Shown here in pieces: positions 7,983-17,600 of a stretch of DNA of 24,561 bases (positions are counted from its first letter, which is position 1; each line of letters opens with the position of its first letter). This stretch comes from Bacteroidales bacterium UBA3742. Its GTDB lineage: Bacteria > Bacteroidota > Bacteroidia > Bacteroidales > Paludibacteraceae. Under the pieces are notes generated by a model, which saw only the letters and a list, made by a program, of their open reading frames with translations, ran no database searches and had not been told where the DNA came from. Location: NCBI GenBank assembly GCA_002371785.1, contig DFGU01000034.1, positions 916 through 25,476 on the forward strand, written 5' to 3'. Both the position numbers and the translations under genes were made by a program.

Positions 7983-8456
7983 CTACTCTTGCAATTGCTG
8001 AGCTTTTTCCAGATCGCGGCGGGCCTTATCGGCCTGCCCCATCTCGGCATACAGTTCGCCGCGCAGTTGATAGCCCTCCGGCTGACGGGGAGTGAGCTTG
8101 ATCAGTCGGGTATAGTCGCGCAGCGCCGCCTTAAGATTCTTCAGCAGTTCGTACAGCACACCCCGCATGCGATAGAGGTCGGCGAGCGACTTATCGGCCG
8201 TCTTACGATAGCGAATCGCACGGCTCAGGTCATCCACAGCCGCCTGGAGCTCGTCCTGCTGGAGATAAGCCGTAGCGCGCTGGGTATAGAGGCGGCCATC
8301 CTTAGGATGACGCTCCAGTTGGGCCGTAGCAAGGCGGACTACCTGCTCATAACGTTCCTCCGCAAGCATGTAGTCGATGAAGTTGGGCCTCATCTCTGCA
8401 CGCAGAAAAGAAACCGTCAGACAAAGCAATATGAGCAGGAAGCTTCGCTTCATCAT
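7983..8456 (-). CDS. Small secreted tetratricopeptide-repeat protein
   Basis: This is a protein of about 157 residues with a signal peptide (MKRSFLLILLCLTVSFLRA, then EMRPN) and about three TPR-like helical pairs. Examples are GRLYTQRATAYLQQDELQAA, then SLADLYRMRGVLYELLKN, then PEGYQLRGELYAEMGQADKA. TPR units act as protein-binding scaffolds, and no partner is evident beyond the upstream gene. Two adjacent ATGs (8456 and 8453) both overlap the TGA of the upstream gene in an ATGATGA arrangement, so translation is probably coupled. An ATG at 8483 is in frame but would place nine extra polar residues before the signal peptide, so it was rejected. Confidence 0.8.
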   Translation of the reverse strand: MMKRSFLLILLCLTVSFLRAEMRPNFIDYMLAEERYEQVVRLATAQLERHPKDGRLYTQRATAYLQQDELQAAVDDLSRAIRYRKTADKSLADLYRMRGVLYELLKNLKAALRDYTRLIKLTPRQPEGYQLRGELYAEMGQADKARRDLEKAQQLQE

Positions 8457-8836
8457 TCTTCCATGCGGAATAGTTCGTCCCATGATTTTACTTCGTAGAA
8501 CTCGAAGAGGTCCTCGGCGTCGAGCAGGCGCAGGACGCTACGCGGCAACAGACGCAGTAGCGGCAGGGGCAGATCCATCTGGGGCGCGAACTCATCGTCG
8601 TCGTGATAGACGGTACGTCCGCTATGAATAGCCTCAGTAAGCGCCTCGTGGGCTGCATCCTCAAACATATCGTAGATGCCGTCGGGCAGATCCTCGATCA
8701 TGCAGGAGTTATACCCCTTGCGGATATAATCGGCAATATGCCCGATCTGCTGGTCGGACAACTGAATACGCGCCTCATCATCATAGATGATCTCACCGTT
8801 GCGGTACTGAGCCCACTGGAAGGGGATGGAATGCAT
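8453..8836 (-). CDS. Small acidic cytoplasmic protein, function unknown
   Basis: The ORF encodes about 127 residues from an ATG at 8836. It has no signal peptide or membrane segment and is rich in Asp and Glu. Recognisable stretches are LSDQQIGHIADYIRKGYNSC and a C-terminal part with PLLRLLPRSVLRLLDAEDLF. I do not recognise a family. The frame continues upstream to a TTG at 8914, but that part translates a tandem repeat and a hairpin, so the ATG is preferred. The gene overlaps the start of the TPR gene by four bases, which suggests the two products are made together. A weak TAGATTTG box lies upstream, without a good -33 element. Confidence 0.65.
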   Translation of the reverse strand: MHSIPFQWAQYRNGEIIYDDEARIQLSDQQIGHIADYIRKGYNSCMIEDLPDGIYDMFEDAAHEALTEAIHSGRTVYHDDDEFAPQMDLPLPLLRLLPRSVLRLLDAEDLFEFYEVKSWDELFRMEE

Positions 8837-8840
8837 GAGG

Positions 8841-8868
8841 GATTCGAAGATTTGAAGATTCGAAGATT
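8841..8868. repeat. Degenerate tandem repeat, 8-bp period (GATTYGAA)
   Basis: Three full units, GATTCGAA, GATTTGAA and GATTCGAA, are followed by GATT. The repeat lies just upstream of the unknown acidic protein gene. It is the 8-bp member of three such repeats in this window. Confidence 0.85.
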
Positions 8869-8874
8869 GGCGGG

Positions 8875-8915
8875 TTTGAAAATCGGCGGAGCATACACCC
8901 CGCCGATATTTCAAA
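8875..8915 (-). terminator. Strong hairpin, likely terminator of the 235-residue secreted gene
   Basis: An 8-bp GC-rich stem (ATCGGCGG at 8882-8889 with CCGCCGAT at 8900-8907, 10-nt loop) is extended by TTTGAAA/TTTCAAA with one bulged base, giving about 15 paired bases. On the minus strand the core stem is followed by TTTTC. It begins about 20 bp after the stop of the gene at 8935. Since it is nearly symmetric, it could also act on the plus strand. Confidence 0.6.
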
Positions 8916-8934
8916 CTGTTACAAATCTAAAGGA

Positions 8935-9642
8935 TTAGAGCTGAACACCGATAGCATTGTAGCGTACGCCGTTCTTGATGATCACGAGCTGACCATTCTC
9001 AAATACCTTGATAGCCTTCTCAGAAACCTTGGTATTCTCAACGCCCTGGCTCGAACCAATCTCAATCTTATGGAGAACATAACCACCTACAGTCTCACGG
9101 ATGATAACCGTCGAAGCAATAGCTTGTACCTTAATCTCATAAGGCTCGGTCTCGTTTGATTTGCCAGGAAGAGCAGTTGCGATACCAGTTGCGTTAGGAT
9201 TAACAGCAACAGCACCCGTGAAAGCGGTACCCTTGTCACCATCTGCGAACTGAGCTCCGGTATCACCCTTCGAATTTACATACAGAGTAATAACGTCGCC
9301 AACATTTACATTGGTAAGAGTAATGTCACGTTGGTTACCATCCATCTGGATTTTACCTTTTGCGTTAACACCGTCGGTAATGTAATATACCTTAAACGCA
9401 GTCTTCTCGCTGGAGTTCTTGTACGAGAACTTCATGTTCGGCAGTTGAGCAATTGTCATTTCTACGGTCTCACCTGCGGTGTTCTTTACCTCGAAGTAGC
9501 TCTTAGAAGCGTTGTCGGTAATAGTACCATTCGTCACAGTCAGGTCACTCTGAGCAAAGTTAATCTCTGCGAGATCATAAACAACTGCATTAGCAGTCAG
9601 AGTTGCTGCAATAGCAACTGCGAAGAGGAAAAATTTCTTCAT
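8935..9642 (-). CDS. Secreted protein of unknown function with conserved C-terminal tail
   Basis: This 235-residue protein has a signal peptide (MKKFFLFAVAIAATLTANA, then VVYDL) and a body rich in beta-strand patterns (for example KIQMDGNQRDITLTNVNVGD). It ends in VFENGQLVIIKNGVRYNAIG plus VQL. The tail matches that of the 290-residue secreted protein at 4368-5240. The body may be a single beta-sandwich, but I recognise no family or enzyme motif. The gene is more AT-rich than the pectin genes next to it. It lies 122 bp beyond the polygalacturonase stop and has its own promoter and probable terminator, so it is likely an independent transcript rather than the last gene of the pectin operon. 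Confidence 0.85.
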   Translation of the reverse strand: MKKFFLFAVAIAATLTANAVVYDLAEINFAQSDLTVTNGTITDNASKSYFEVKNTAGETVEMTIAQLPNMKFSYKNSSEKTAFKVYYITDGVNAKGKIQMDGNQRDITLTNVNVGDVITLYVNSKGDTGAQFADGDKGTAFTGAVAVNPNATGIATALPGKSNETEPYEIKVQAIASTVIIRETVGGYVLHKIEIGSSQGVENTKVSEKAIKVFENGQLVIIKNGVRYNAIGVQL

Positions 9643-9694
9643 GTTTGTTGAGTTTTAAAAGTTAATTATTGTTGTTTCGTGATATTTCACGCTG

Positions 9695-9726
9695 CAAAAT
9701 TACTGCTTTTTTTTCAAACGAACAAG
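9695..9726 (-). promoter_or_regulatory. Bacteroidetes-type promoter for the 235-residue secreted gene
   Basis: On the minus strand, CTTG (9723-9726), 20 nt, then TAATTTTG (9695-9702). The region around the -7 box is identical to the reductase promoter over more than 20 bases. A small inverted repeat, CGTGA/TCACG (9678-9691), sits in the predicted leader. The leader is about 45 nt. Confidence 0.7.
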
Positions 9727-9764
9727 TAAATTCTGACGAAAAATGTAGAAAAATTGCTTTTTTA

Positions 9765-11270
9765 CTACTCTGCGGCGTCAGGATCCTTGCCGTTGTAGCG
9801 GATATTCTTGCATTTCTTGTACTCCTCCACCGGCATCGGCTTGGGATTGATGTTGCAGTTCTCGAAGCGCAAGTCCTCTGCGAACTCCATCTTGATACCC
9901 TTCTTGTTACCAATGATCATGACATTGTCGAAGAGGATATTGTGGACGGGTTTGCCCTTGAGTCCCTGGATCTCGACCGCCTGCTTGGAGCCGATACAGG
10001 TGATGTTGCGGAAGGTGATATTGGACCAGTCGGGGAAGAAGGCATTCTTGTCGTCGCTATCCGTAGCACTCACGCCGGCGCCCTTGTCGGCATAGCCGGA
10101 GGAGATGAGGATGGCCGACTCGACGATATTCTTCATGATGATATTCTGGCAGTACACATCTTCGCACCAACCGCCACGACCGGGAGCCGACTTGAAGCGG
10201 CAACCGATATCCGTACCGTCGAAGAAGCAATCCTTGACCACCAGGCGCTGCATACCGCCCGAGAACTCGGATCCGATCACGAATCCACCGTGAGCACGAT
10301 AGACCGTATCGTTGCAAATCAGGAAGTCGCGTTGCGGTCCGGCATCTACGCCCTTCTGACCTACGCCACCCTTCATACAGATACCATCGTCGCCGCAGGA
10401 GATATTGCAGTTGACGATCAGGGCTACCTGGATATTACCCGGATCCATAGCATCACCGTTTTGTGCCCAATGCGGACAGCGGATATTGACGCCATCTATT
10501 ATAAGGTTTTGCACGCGCGTGGGCACGAGGTGGAACTTCGGCGAGTTGAGCAGGTGCACATGCTCTACGAGCACGTTGCGGGAGTCGGTGATATTCACCA
10601 GGTGCGGACGCATCTTCTCCTGGATGATCGGATCGTTGGCGATATTAGGCACACCATACTCCTTCTTCAGGTTGAAGGGATACCATACCTTCCAGTTCTT
10701 GCTATTACCATCCTGCTTTAGCACGCCACCCATCTCCAGGGCTTCGTTCCAGATGTCTTCGCTCACCTTCTTCTGCTTGATCGGGCGCCAGTAGAAGCCC
10801 TGACCATCCAGCGTACCGTAGCCGGTAATGCTGACGTTCTCCAGCTTCGAGCCATAGACGCAGGCGTGGCATTTCTTGCTACCGTCGCGCAGGGTATCGT
10901 TCTTCTGAACGTACAGTTCCTTGTTGGTAGAGAAGAGGATGGTAGCTTGGGGCTCCAGGTGCAGGTCAAAATTGCTGATCAGCTTAATCGGACCCGTGAG
11001 CCACGTACCGTTGGGCACCACGAGGTGACCGCCACCCTGCTTCTTGAGGTGCTTCAATGCTGCCGCAAAAGCCTCGGAGCAGTCGGTCTTGCCGTCGCCT
11101 ACAGCGCCAAAGTCGGTCAGCGTGACGGTATAGTCAGGGATGACTACCTCCTGTACTTCCTCTACGGCGCAGGGCAGATCCTGGTAGTAGTGCGAGTATT
11201 TGGTCTCAGCCTGCAGGGCCAGTACGGCCAAAGCGGCTACCAAAGAGAGTGCAATTCGTTTCATTGTCAT
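9765..11270 (-). CDS. Polygalacturonase, glycoside hydrolase family 28
   Basis: This 501-residue secreted enzyme should hydrolyse alpha-1,4 bonds of galacturonan. The signal peptide ends near residue 21 (VLALQA, then ETKYS). The start of the parallel beta-helix is marked by the usual DFGAVGDGKTD (about 53-63). The GH28 active-site set is present: NGDAMD (271-276, the NTD-motif position), GDDG (293-296), AHGG (326-329, catalytic-site His327) and RFK (358-360). ATGs at 11270 and 11264 are both possible. It is the last gene of the pectin locus, 25 bp after the pectate lyase. There is no lipobox, so it is likely periplasmic or secreted and probably finishes oligogalacturonides released by the lyase. 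Whether it is an endo- or exo-enzyme cannot be told from these motifs. Confidence 0.95.
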   Translation of the reverse strand: MTMKRIALSLVAALAVLALQAETKYSHYYQDLPCAVEEVQEVVIPDYTVTLTDFGAVGDGKTDCSEAFAAALKHLKKQGGGHLVVPNGTWLTGPIKLISNFDLHLEPQATILFSTNKELYVQKNDTLRDGSKKCHACVYGSKLENVSITGYGTLDGQGFYWRPIKQKKVSEDIWNEALEMGGVLKQDGNSKNWKVWYPFNLKKEYGVPNIANDPIIQEKMRPHLVNITDSRNVLVEHVHLLNSPKFHLVPTRVQNLIIDGVNIRCPHWAQNGDAMDPGNIQVALIVNCNISCGDDGICMKGGVGQKGVDAGPQRDFLICNDTVYRAHGGFVIGSEFSGGMQRLVVKDCFFDGTDIGCRFKSAPGRGGWCEDVYCQNIIMKNIVESAILISSGYADKGAGVSATDSDDKNAFFPDWSNITFRNITCIGSKQAVEIQGLKGKPVHNILFDNVMIIGNKKGIKMEFAEDLRFENCNINPKPMPVEEYKKCKNIRYNGKDPDAAE

Positions 11271-11295
11271 GTAGCGTTTTGTTGATCTATATCAG

Positions 11296-12723
11296 TTAGA
11301 ACAAATTCTGTACCAAACTATTCAGATAAACCTCCAGATTGGTATAATTCTTATCAAGCGTATAGTTTTTACTATCGGCCGAGGCGTTCTTATCCAGTCC
11401 GTTGGCATCTTCCCACTCGTCGGGCATACCGTCGCGGTCGGTATCCTTAGGCGCCGTACCGACGTTCAAGGTCGGATAGCCGCCTACGTCGGAGGGCGAG
11501 TCGATAAGTCCCTTGGTAGAGCCATTCGAACCCGTATAGGTATAATTACCGTTACGCACCTCGCCCACGATACGAGTATCGATGACGTCGCGGTGGAGCG
11601 AGCATCCGGCCTTGGTGAGCACAGTCTCGAAGGCCTCTTCGGCACTCTGTTCGTTGTCGAGCGCGGTAAGACCTTCCGTCCAACGGGCAGATGCCTTCAC
11701 ATTGCTGCCCGTCTGGGTCGATCCTTTCCAGTTGTCGGCCGTCACGTCGGAATAGCCGTACATATAGTTGCCGGAGAGCCAGAACTTACCCGGAATGAGC
11801 GTATGTCCATCGGAGCAGAGCGAACAGCTAACGGTAGGATCCACGAGGCGGTTCTTCTTGCTCGTTGCGGGACCGTACTTATAGTAGTTGTTGACCATGT
11901 TGATTTTACGCAACTGGTCGTAGCCCTCGCCACCATAGGTGGAGTTGCCACCCCAGTTATAGACTACGTTGTTGACATAGTCGATCGGACCGAAGCACTT
12001 GTTGTTGACATACGAGTGGTCGAAACGCGGGTTACGCGAGTCGTGATGGGCCAGCAGGTTGTGATGGAACGAAGCGTTCGTACCGCCCCATATACCGCCG
12101 TAGCCGTGGTTGCCCTTGACGTGCACCGACTTCCGTAAACTCTCCGTGATGAAACAATACTGGAGTGTAAAGTCGGTATTGCCGTAGCAACTGACACATT
12201 CGTCCGTGGACCAAGAGAAAGAACAGTGGTCCACGATGATACGACTATGATCGTTGATCGAGAGCGCATCACCCTCCACTTTGTTCTGGTCACCCATACG
12301 GAAGCGCAAGAAGCGCATAATGATGTTGCTGGCCTTGACCACCACGGGATAGCCCGCAATACAAATACCGTCGCCTGGGGCTGTCTGGCCTGCGATAGTC
12401 AGGTTGCCACCCGTGATCTCCAGTTGGCTCTTGAGCTGGATGGTACCGGCTACGTCGAAGACGATGGTACGCGTACCGTCCATCTGCAAGGCTTTGCGCA
12501 GCGAACCCTGGATAGGCAGACCGGTGGTCTGGTCGCGCTCGTCGGAGAGCGTAGTGACATGCACCACAACGCCTCCGCGTCCACCCGTAGCATACTTACC
12601 GCCACCATCTGCGCCCGGGAAAGCGAGCACAGAGGTGGTAGGTTCTACGGGATCCGGCTTGGGCTCACAAGCCGCAACACCGAGCAACGTAAGCAGCAAT
12701 ATGATGCCGTGATTAATACTCAT
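11296..12723 (-). CDS. Pectate lyase lipoprotein, polysaccharide lyase family 1
   Basis: The protein has about 475 residues from the ATG at 12723. It starts with a lipoprotein signal (GIILLLTLLGVAAC, lipid Cys19) followed by a Pro/Glu linker, so it is probably surface-exposed. PL1 features are GADGGGKYATGGRGG (37-51), VDHCSFSWSTDE (164-175) and HHNLLAHHDSRNPRFDH (220-236), which carries the conserved Arg cluster of the catalytic region. The C-terminus has a calcium-type DTDRDGMPDEW motif (from 427), common in Bacteroidetes PL1 enzymes. It should cleave homogalacturonan by beta-elimination. The start overlaps the 3' end of susD by 11 bp; an ATG at 12729 would give 17 bp. Longer upstream ORF extension runs inside susD and was rejected. 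Confidence 0.93.
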   Translation of the reverse strand: MSINHGIILLLTLLGVAACEPKPDPVEPTTSVLAFPGADGGGKYATGGRGGVVVHVTTLSDERDQTTGLPIQGSLRKALQMDGTRTIVFDVAGTIQLKSQLEITGGNLTIAGQTAPGDGICIAGYPVVVKASNIIMRFLRFRMGDQNKVEGDALSINDHSRIIVDHCSFSWSTDECVSCYGNTDFTLQYCFITESLRKSVHVKGNHGYGGIWGGTNASFHHNLLAHHDSRNPRFDHSYVNNKCFGPIDYVNNVVYNWGGNSTYGGEGYDQLRKINMVNNYYKYGPATSKKNRLVDPTVSCSLCSDGHTLIPGKFWLSGNYMYGYSDVTADNWKGSTQTGSNVKASARWTEGLTALDNEQSAEEAFETVLTKAGCSLHRDVIDTRIVGEVRNGNYTYTGSNGSTKGLIDSPSDVGGYPTLNVGTAPKDTDRDGMPDEWEDANGLDKNASADSKNYTLDKNYTNLEVYLNSLVQNLF

Positions 12724-14653
12724 AGTCATTCCAGAGTGTACCGTTGGAAGCAGCGATATTGACATCGAAGATAGGCCAATACTGGTGCATATCGATGTTG
12801 GTGCCATCCTTGAAGAGATACCAGTTCTCGGTGGTGATATCGGGCACACCATCCTTGTCGAAGAACGACTTAGCTACCCAGCCGTTCTCTTTGTCAAACT
12901 CGGCCGGACGCGTAGCATCCAGGTCCAGACCGATGAAGCGGTCGAAGATATAAGCGGCGCCGTTCTGCGCATAAGCATCGTTGCGTACAAAGTGGAAATA
13001 AACCGAGTCGGGACGACCGGCGTACGCACCGGTACCCTTCTGCAGGTCATATACATCGGCTTGTGCTTTCTCCAGTTTCTCACGGAGCAGACCCCAACGC
13101 ATAAGGTCGTACTTACGCAGGTTCTCACCGCAGAACTCAAAGGCACGCTCATCTACGATGGCGTCGAAGTCGAGCGGCTTGCTGGCCAGACCGGCACGAG
13201 CACGTACGCGGTCCAGACACTGCTGTGGGCTGATGCCATACAGGTTGCCGGGAGCGTTACCCTCGCGCGAACCGATAGCCGCCTCAGCAAACATGAGCAG
13301 GATGTCGGTATAGCGGAGCACGGGCATGTCGATGCAGTCCTCGTTGCTGGAATAGCTACGCTTCATCCACTCAACACGCAGTTTGCCCAGATACATCTGG
13401 CCTACATTGGACTGCTTCTGATAGAGCTTCTTGTCGGCAGCGGCTACGCCGGGGAACACCTTGTCTGTATAGGACGAACCGGTACCCTCACCGTTGTCAT
13501 ACTCCCAAGTCCAAGGCAGGATGGTGATATCACGACGCTTGTCGTTCTTGTCATACGCATAGTAGAAGGTAGGCACGATCTCAATCATAGCCTGGGTCTT
13601 GGCATTGTTGTTATTGCCCTGACCGAAGGAGATGGTGTTGATCAGGTTGCCGGCGCAGTTGGTGGACATCTTGTTACCCGTAAGTGCCAGTACCTGGCCA
13701 CGAGCGCCATCCAGGAAGGGCAGTGCCCAGATCCACTCTGACTTAGAGTAGTCGGTCACGTCCTGGCAGAGGTCTTTGAATACATCCTCGAAGTTGTCCT
13801 TAAACTTCACATCCTCCTGCTTGATCACCTGTGCGCAAGCCCAAACAGCCTCTTGATAAAGCTCCTGGCGTTTGCCGGCATCCTTGACGTTATACTGTAC
13901 GGAGCAAGCCTTAGTACCACCCTCTGTGAATACGTCCGGACGCATAGCCAGACCGGCGTACATGAGGTCCATACGTGCCAGCAGACCATAAGCCAGCGCC
14001 TTGCTGGGACGACCGGTATAGTTACCGGCATTGCCCGGGCACTGTGCCGACCACGGCATGAGGCGGGCAGCATCCTTGAGGTCGATACGCAGTTGTTCGA
14101 ACACGACGTTACGGTCTTGCTTCTTGGTATAGAGCACCTCGGAGTTATGACCGTTGAACGACTCGAAGCAAGCAGGTACATCGCCCCACAGCTTCACCAT
14201 CTCCAGGTAACAGAACGCACGAAGCGTAAGCGCCTCACCAAGCAGATACTTGAAGGTAGCATCCGTGGTATCCGAGTGCAGACGGATACCGTCTATCACT
14301 ACGTTGGCACGCTCGATAGCCGAGTTGAGATATGCCCACGGATCCTTACCGTTAGAGGTAGAGAGGTTACCCGTACCGCCGGTCATGTTATAGGCCGCAT
14401 ACTCAGCATCCTCGGTCTTGGAGCAATGCTCGATATCCGTATTCATGGCTACATATCCGCCACACAGACGGTTGCGGAACGACTTATCCTCGCCAAAGCA
14501 GTTGTAGATCGCACCGATGGCTTGTTGTGTCAGGTCGGCCGACTTGAAAACGGCTTCATCCATTGCGGAAGGAGACTCGGTCTCAAAAAAGTCTTTCTCA
14601 CAAGCTACAAGCGTGAGCGCCAAGACACTAAGAATAATATATTTTGCTTTCAT
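12713..14653 (-). CDS. susD: SusD/RagB-type outer-membrane glycan-binding lipoprotein
   Basis: The protein has 646 residues and a lipoprotein signal (MKAKYIILSVLALTLVAC, lipid Cys18). Family hallmarks are the helical TPR-like segment LLGEALTLRAFCYLEMVKLW followed by GDVP, the block PVLRYTDILLMFAEAA, and FEFCGENLRKYDLMRWG near the C-terminal third. SusD proteins sit as lids on SusC barrels and bind the oligosaccharide to be imported. Given the pectate lyase and polygalacturonase next door, the likely ligand is a galacturonan oligosaccharide. It lies 15 bp downstream of susC, and its 3' end overlaps the pectate lyase start. Confidence 0.96.
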   Translation of the reverse strand: MKAKYIILSVLALTLVACEKDFFETESPSAMDEAVFKSADLTQQAIGAIYNCFGEDKSFRNRLCGGYVAMNTDIEHCSKTEDAEYAAYNMTGGTGNLSTSNGKDPWAYLNSAIERANVVIDGIRLHSDTTDATFKYLLGEALTLRAFCYLEMVKLWGDVPACFESFNGHNSEVLYTKKQDRNVVFEQLRIDLKDAARLMPWSAQCPGNAGNYTGRPSKALAYGLLARMDLMYAGLAMRPDVFTEGGTKACSVQYNVKDAGKRQELYQEAVWACAQVIKQEDVKFKDNFEDVFKDLCQDVTDYSKSEWIWALPFLDGARGQVLALTGNKMSTNCAGNLINTISFGQGNNNNAKTQAMIEIVPTFYYAYDKNDKRRDITILPWTWEYDNGEGTGSSYTDKVFPGVAAADKKLYQKQSNVGQMYLGKLRVEWMKRSYSSNEDCIDMPVLRYTDILLMFAEAAIGSREGNAPGNLYGISPQQCLDRVRARAGLASKPLDFDAIVDERAFEFCGENLRKYDLMRWGLLREKLEKAQADVYDLQKGTGAYAGRPDSVYFHFVRNDAYAQNGAAYIFDRFIGLDLDATRPAEFDKENGWVAKSFFDKDGVPDITTENWYLFKDGTNIDMHQYWPIFDVNIAASNGTLWNDYEY

Positions 14654-14668
14654 AATTTCGCAGAAAAT

Positions 14669-17600
14669 TTAGAATTGAATATTCATACCAACGTTGATAC
14701 CGCGGCTCTTAGGATATGCCGAGAAGTCCACGCCCGGGGTGAGCGGGTTCTTGCTGCTGCGGGTATCCACCTCCGGATCCAGTCCGCTATACTTGGTAGC
14801 GCAGAAGAGGTTAGTTCCCTGTACATAAACGCGGATGTTGCTGATGACCTTGGTCTTCTCCATCCATACCTTCGGGAGCGAGTAGCCCAGCGTCAACTGG
14901 TTGAGGCGCAGGAAGGAACCATCCTCCAGGCACTGATCGGTCACTACATAGTGCGACATGATCGGGCTGTAGGTATTGGCACCCTTGTCGATATTCATCT
15001 GGTCGATCTGATTTGCAAAGGTGGTGTAATCATCACCAAACACCATCGCACCGGTAGCATATACATCAGGCATGTATTGACCCTGATTGGAATAGAGCGA
15101 GTAGCGATTCTCGAAGCTCATTGCCGAGATGAGGTTACGCATCCTGGTCTTCTCCGTTACGGTGGTGTACTCCATCTTGGAGAGGTTCAGGATCTTGTTG
15201 CCAAATGCAAAGGTAAAGTTGGCAGCCAGGTCGAACTTACCCCACTTGTCGCCGCCGATATTAAAGTTGATATTGAAACCACCCGAGTGAGTCGGAACGG
15301 TATTACCCAGAATGGTCTTGTCGGCCTCGGTGATCACGCCGTCGCCGTTCAGGTCTTTAAACTTGATCGAACCCGGCACGGGCTTGTTGGACAGGAAGCC
15401 GTCACCATAGGCGACAACGTCTGACCGGATGCCCCAAGAATGGGTAGCGGGAACGTAGGTCTGGAAGTCAGCTGCGGTATAGTAACCGTCAGTCACATAA
15501 CCCAGCACGTTACCTACCGGCTGGCCTACCTCAAGCAGGAACTCGGCCGTGGTCAGGTACTCGGACGAACCGAAGCAACTGGTCTGCGCGAGCATCGAGG
15601 TCATATTACCCAGGTCTTGTACGCGGGTCTTGTTGAACGAGATATTAGCGTCAACCGACAGGTTGTAGCTCAGGCTCTTGGACTTATGATCCAGGATGAT
15701 ACCCTTGATAGAGAACTCCATACCCATGTTGCGGGTAGAACCGATGTTCTGGTACTGGAAGTTGTAACGAGCCGGCATATTCTGACGGATGATGAGGTCC
15801 TTGGTAGTATTCCAGTAGAGGTCGATGGTACCGGTGAGTCGATCACGCAGGAAGCCGAAGTCGATACCGAAGTCACGTGTCACTGTGGTCTCCCATTTCA
15901 GGTTGGGGTTGGAAGCGATTTTCTCCGAGCCACCTACCACGAGGATATTGCTCGAACCGGAGCCCATATCGAAATAGGTCATCTGCTGCGAGAGGAAGTC
16001 AGGATGGAGGTATCCGAGGTCCACATTGTTGTTACCCGCCATACCATAGGAGAGACGGAACTTGAGGTTGGTGAGCCAATCAGCATCCTGCATGAAATCC
16101 TCGTCCGACATACGCCATGCCACAGCAGCTGATGGGAAGTAGCCCCACTGATTACCCTTAGCGAAACGCGTGGAGCAGTCAGCACGGAAGGTAGCGGTCA
16201 GGTAGTAACGTCCCTTGTAGTCGTAGTTAGCACGAGCGAGGAACGAAAGCTGGTTATCACGCGGATCCACATAGTTGGTGATCTCTGAGTAAGCTGCCTG
16301 GCCGAGATAGTTGAATATCTCGCCGTTCTCTACGTCGTAGCTACCCTTGTAGCCAAAGCCGTACTGGTTGTTGGTCCAGCCCTTGCGGATAACGGTCTCC
16401 TCACCGACCAGCACGCTAACGTTATGGTCGGAGTTGAAGGTTTGCTTCCACTCCAGGGTGTTATGGTTGGTCAGCACGGTGCTATACTCGTCGGTCACCT
16501 GTAGTTGTGCCGTTCCGGCCTCGATGCCGGGACGTCCGGTGTTGCGTGCATAGTAGGTGGTAGGACCATAGTAGCGGTTGGTAGAGATATGACGATTCTG
16601 GTAACCCAGGTCCACACGTACGGTGAAGTGCTTTGCAAACTTGTAGCTGGCATAGCCCTGGATATTCCACTTGTTGTCCACCTTGAACTTATAGTTGTCG
16701 CGGATGGTGGTCAGCGGGTCATAGAGCGAACCGAAGGTCTCATCCTCGTCCTCCATGGTACCGTCGTTCTTCGAGAGGAGCGTGGTCGGCGTATATACTA
16801 CGCAGTTACGCAGACGTGACTCGGTAGATGTACCGTTGTCCTTGATGGCGTTGGAACCGGATCCCAGCACCTGGGTGTTGGTGAAGCGAGTCGTAAAGCC
16901 GAGGGTGAAATTCTTGAAGGGTTTGAATTTAGCCTTGGCAGCAACGTTGTTGCGTACATAGTTCGACTGCTCCATGATGGCCTTGTCGTCAATACGGTTG
17001 TAGGAGACGTTGAAGTTAGCCGCCTTGTTACCGCCGGAGAAGCTTACCGACTGATTGGACGTAAAGCCCGTACGGCCAAAGGTCTGATCCTGCCAGTCAA
17101 TAAACGGATGCAGGCTGGGATCGGCATACTCGCTCAGCAAGGTGCTGATCGGAGTCGTCTCGATTTCCGACGGCGATTTGTACTTGGTGTCGTTGTACTT
17201 CTTGTCGAAATAAGCGTAGAACTGACCACGCAGGTCGGAGTTGCCCGGATCGGTGGTGTTGTACTTCATCGAAGCCCACTCATACTGCATAAGCGCAAAA
17301 TCCTCGGGATCCATTACGTCATACTTCTTGGCGATCTTCTTCCAACCGATGAAGCCCGAGTAGTCCACATGGAACTTCATCTTGTCGTCGTCCGAATCAG
17401 AGTCCTTGGTGGTAATGATAATTACACCGTTAGCACCCTGGGCACCGTAGATAGCGGTAGCAGCTGCATCCTTCAGGACGTCCATCGATTGGATGTCGCT
17501 GGGAGCGATATCCGAGATAGACGAAACAGGCATACCGTCCACGATGTAGAGCGGGTCGTTGGATTGAGTAAGAGAAGTACCGCCACGTACACGAATCTTT

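Noticed and set aside
8837..8914. N-terminal extension of the acidic protein from a TTG codon
   Set aside because: The codons would translate the 8-bp tandem repeat and the hairpin; a normal ATG follows at 8836.
8920..8934. TAGATTTG as a promoter for the acidic/TPR gene pair
   Set aside because: The -7 pattern fits, but no TTG core lies 19-21 nt upstream and a strong hairpin follows it, so support is too weak for a feature.
13853..15424. Plus-strand open frame of 523 residues across susD and susC
   Set aside because: It spans the start of susD and the end of susC in antisense, shows no domain, and is a by-product of codon bias in the real genes.
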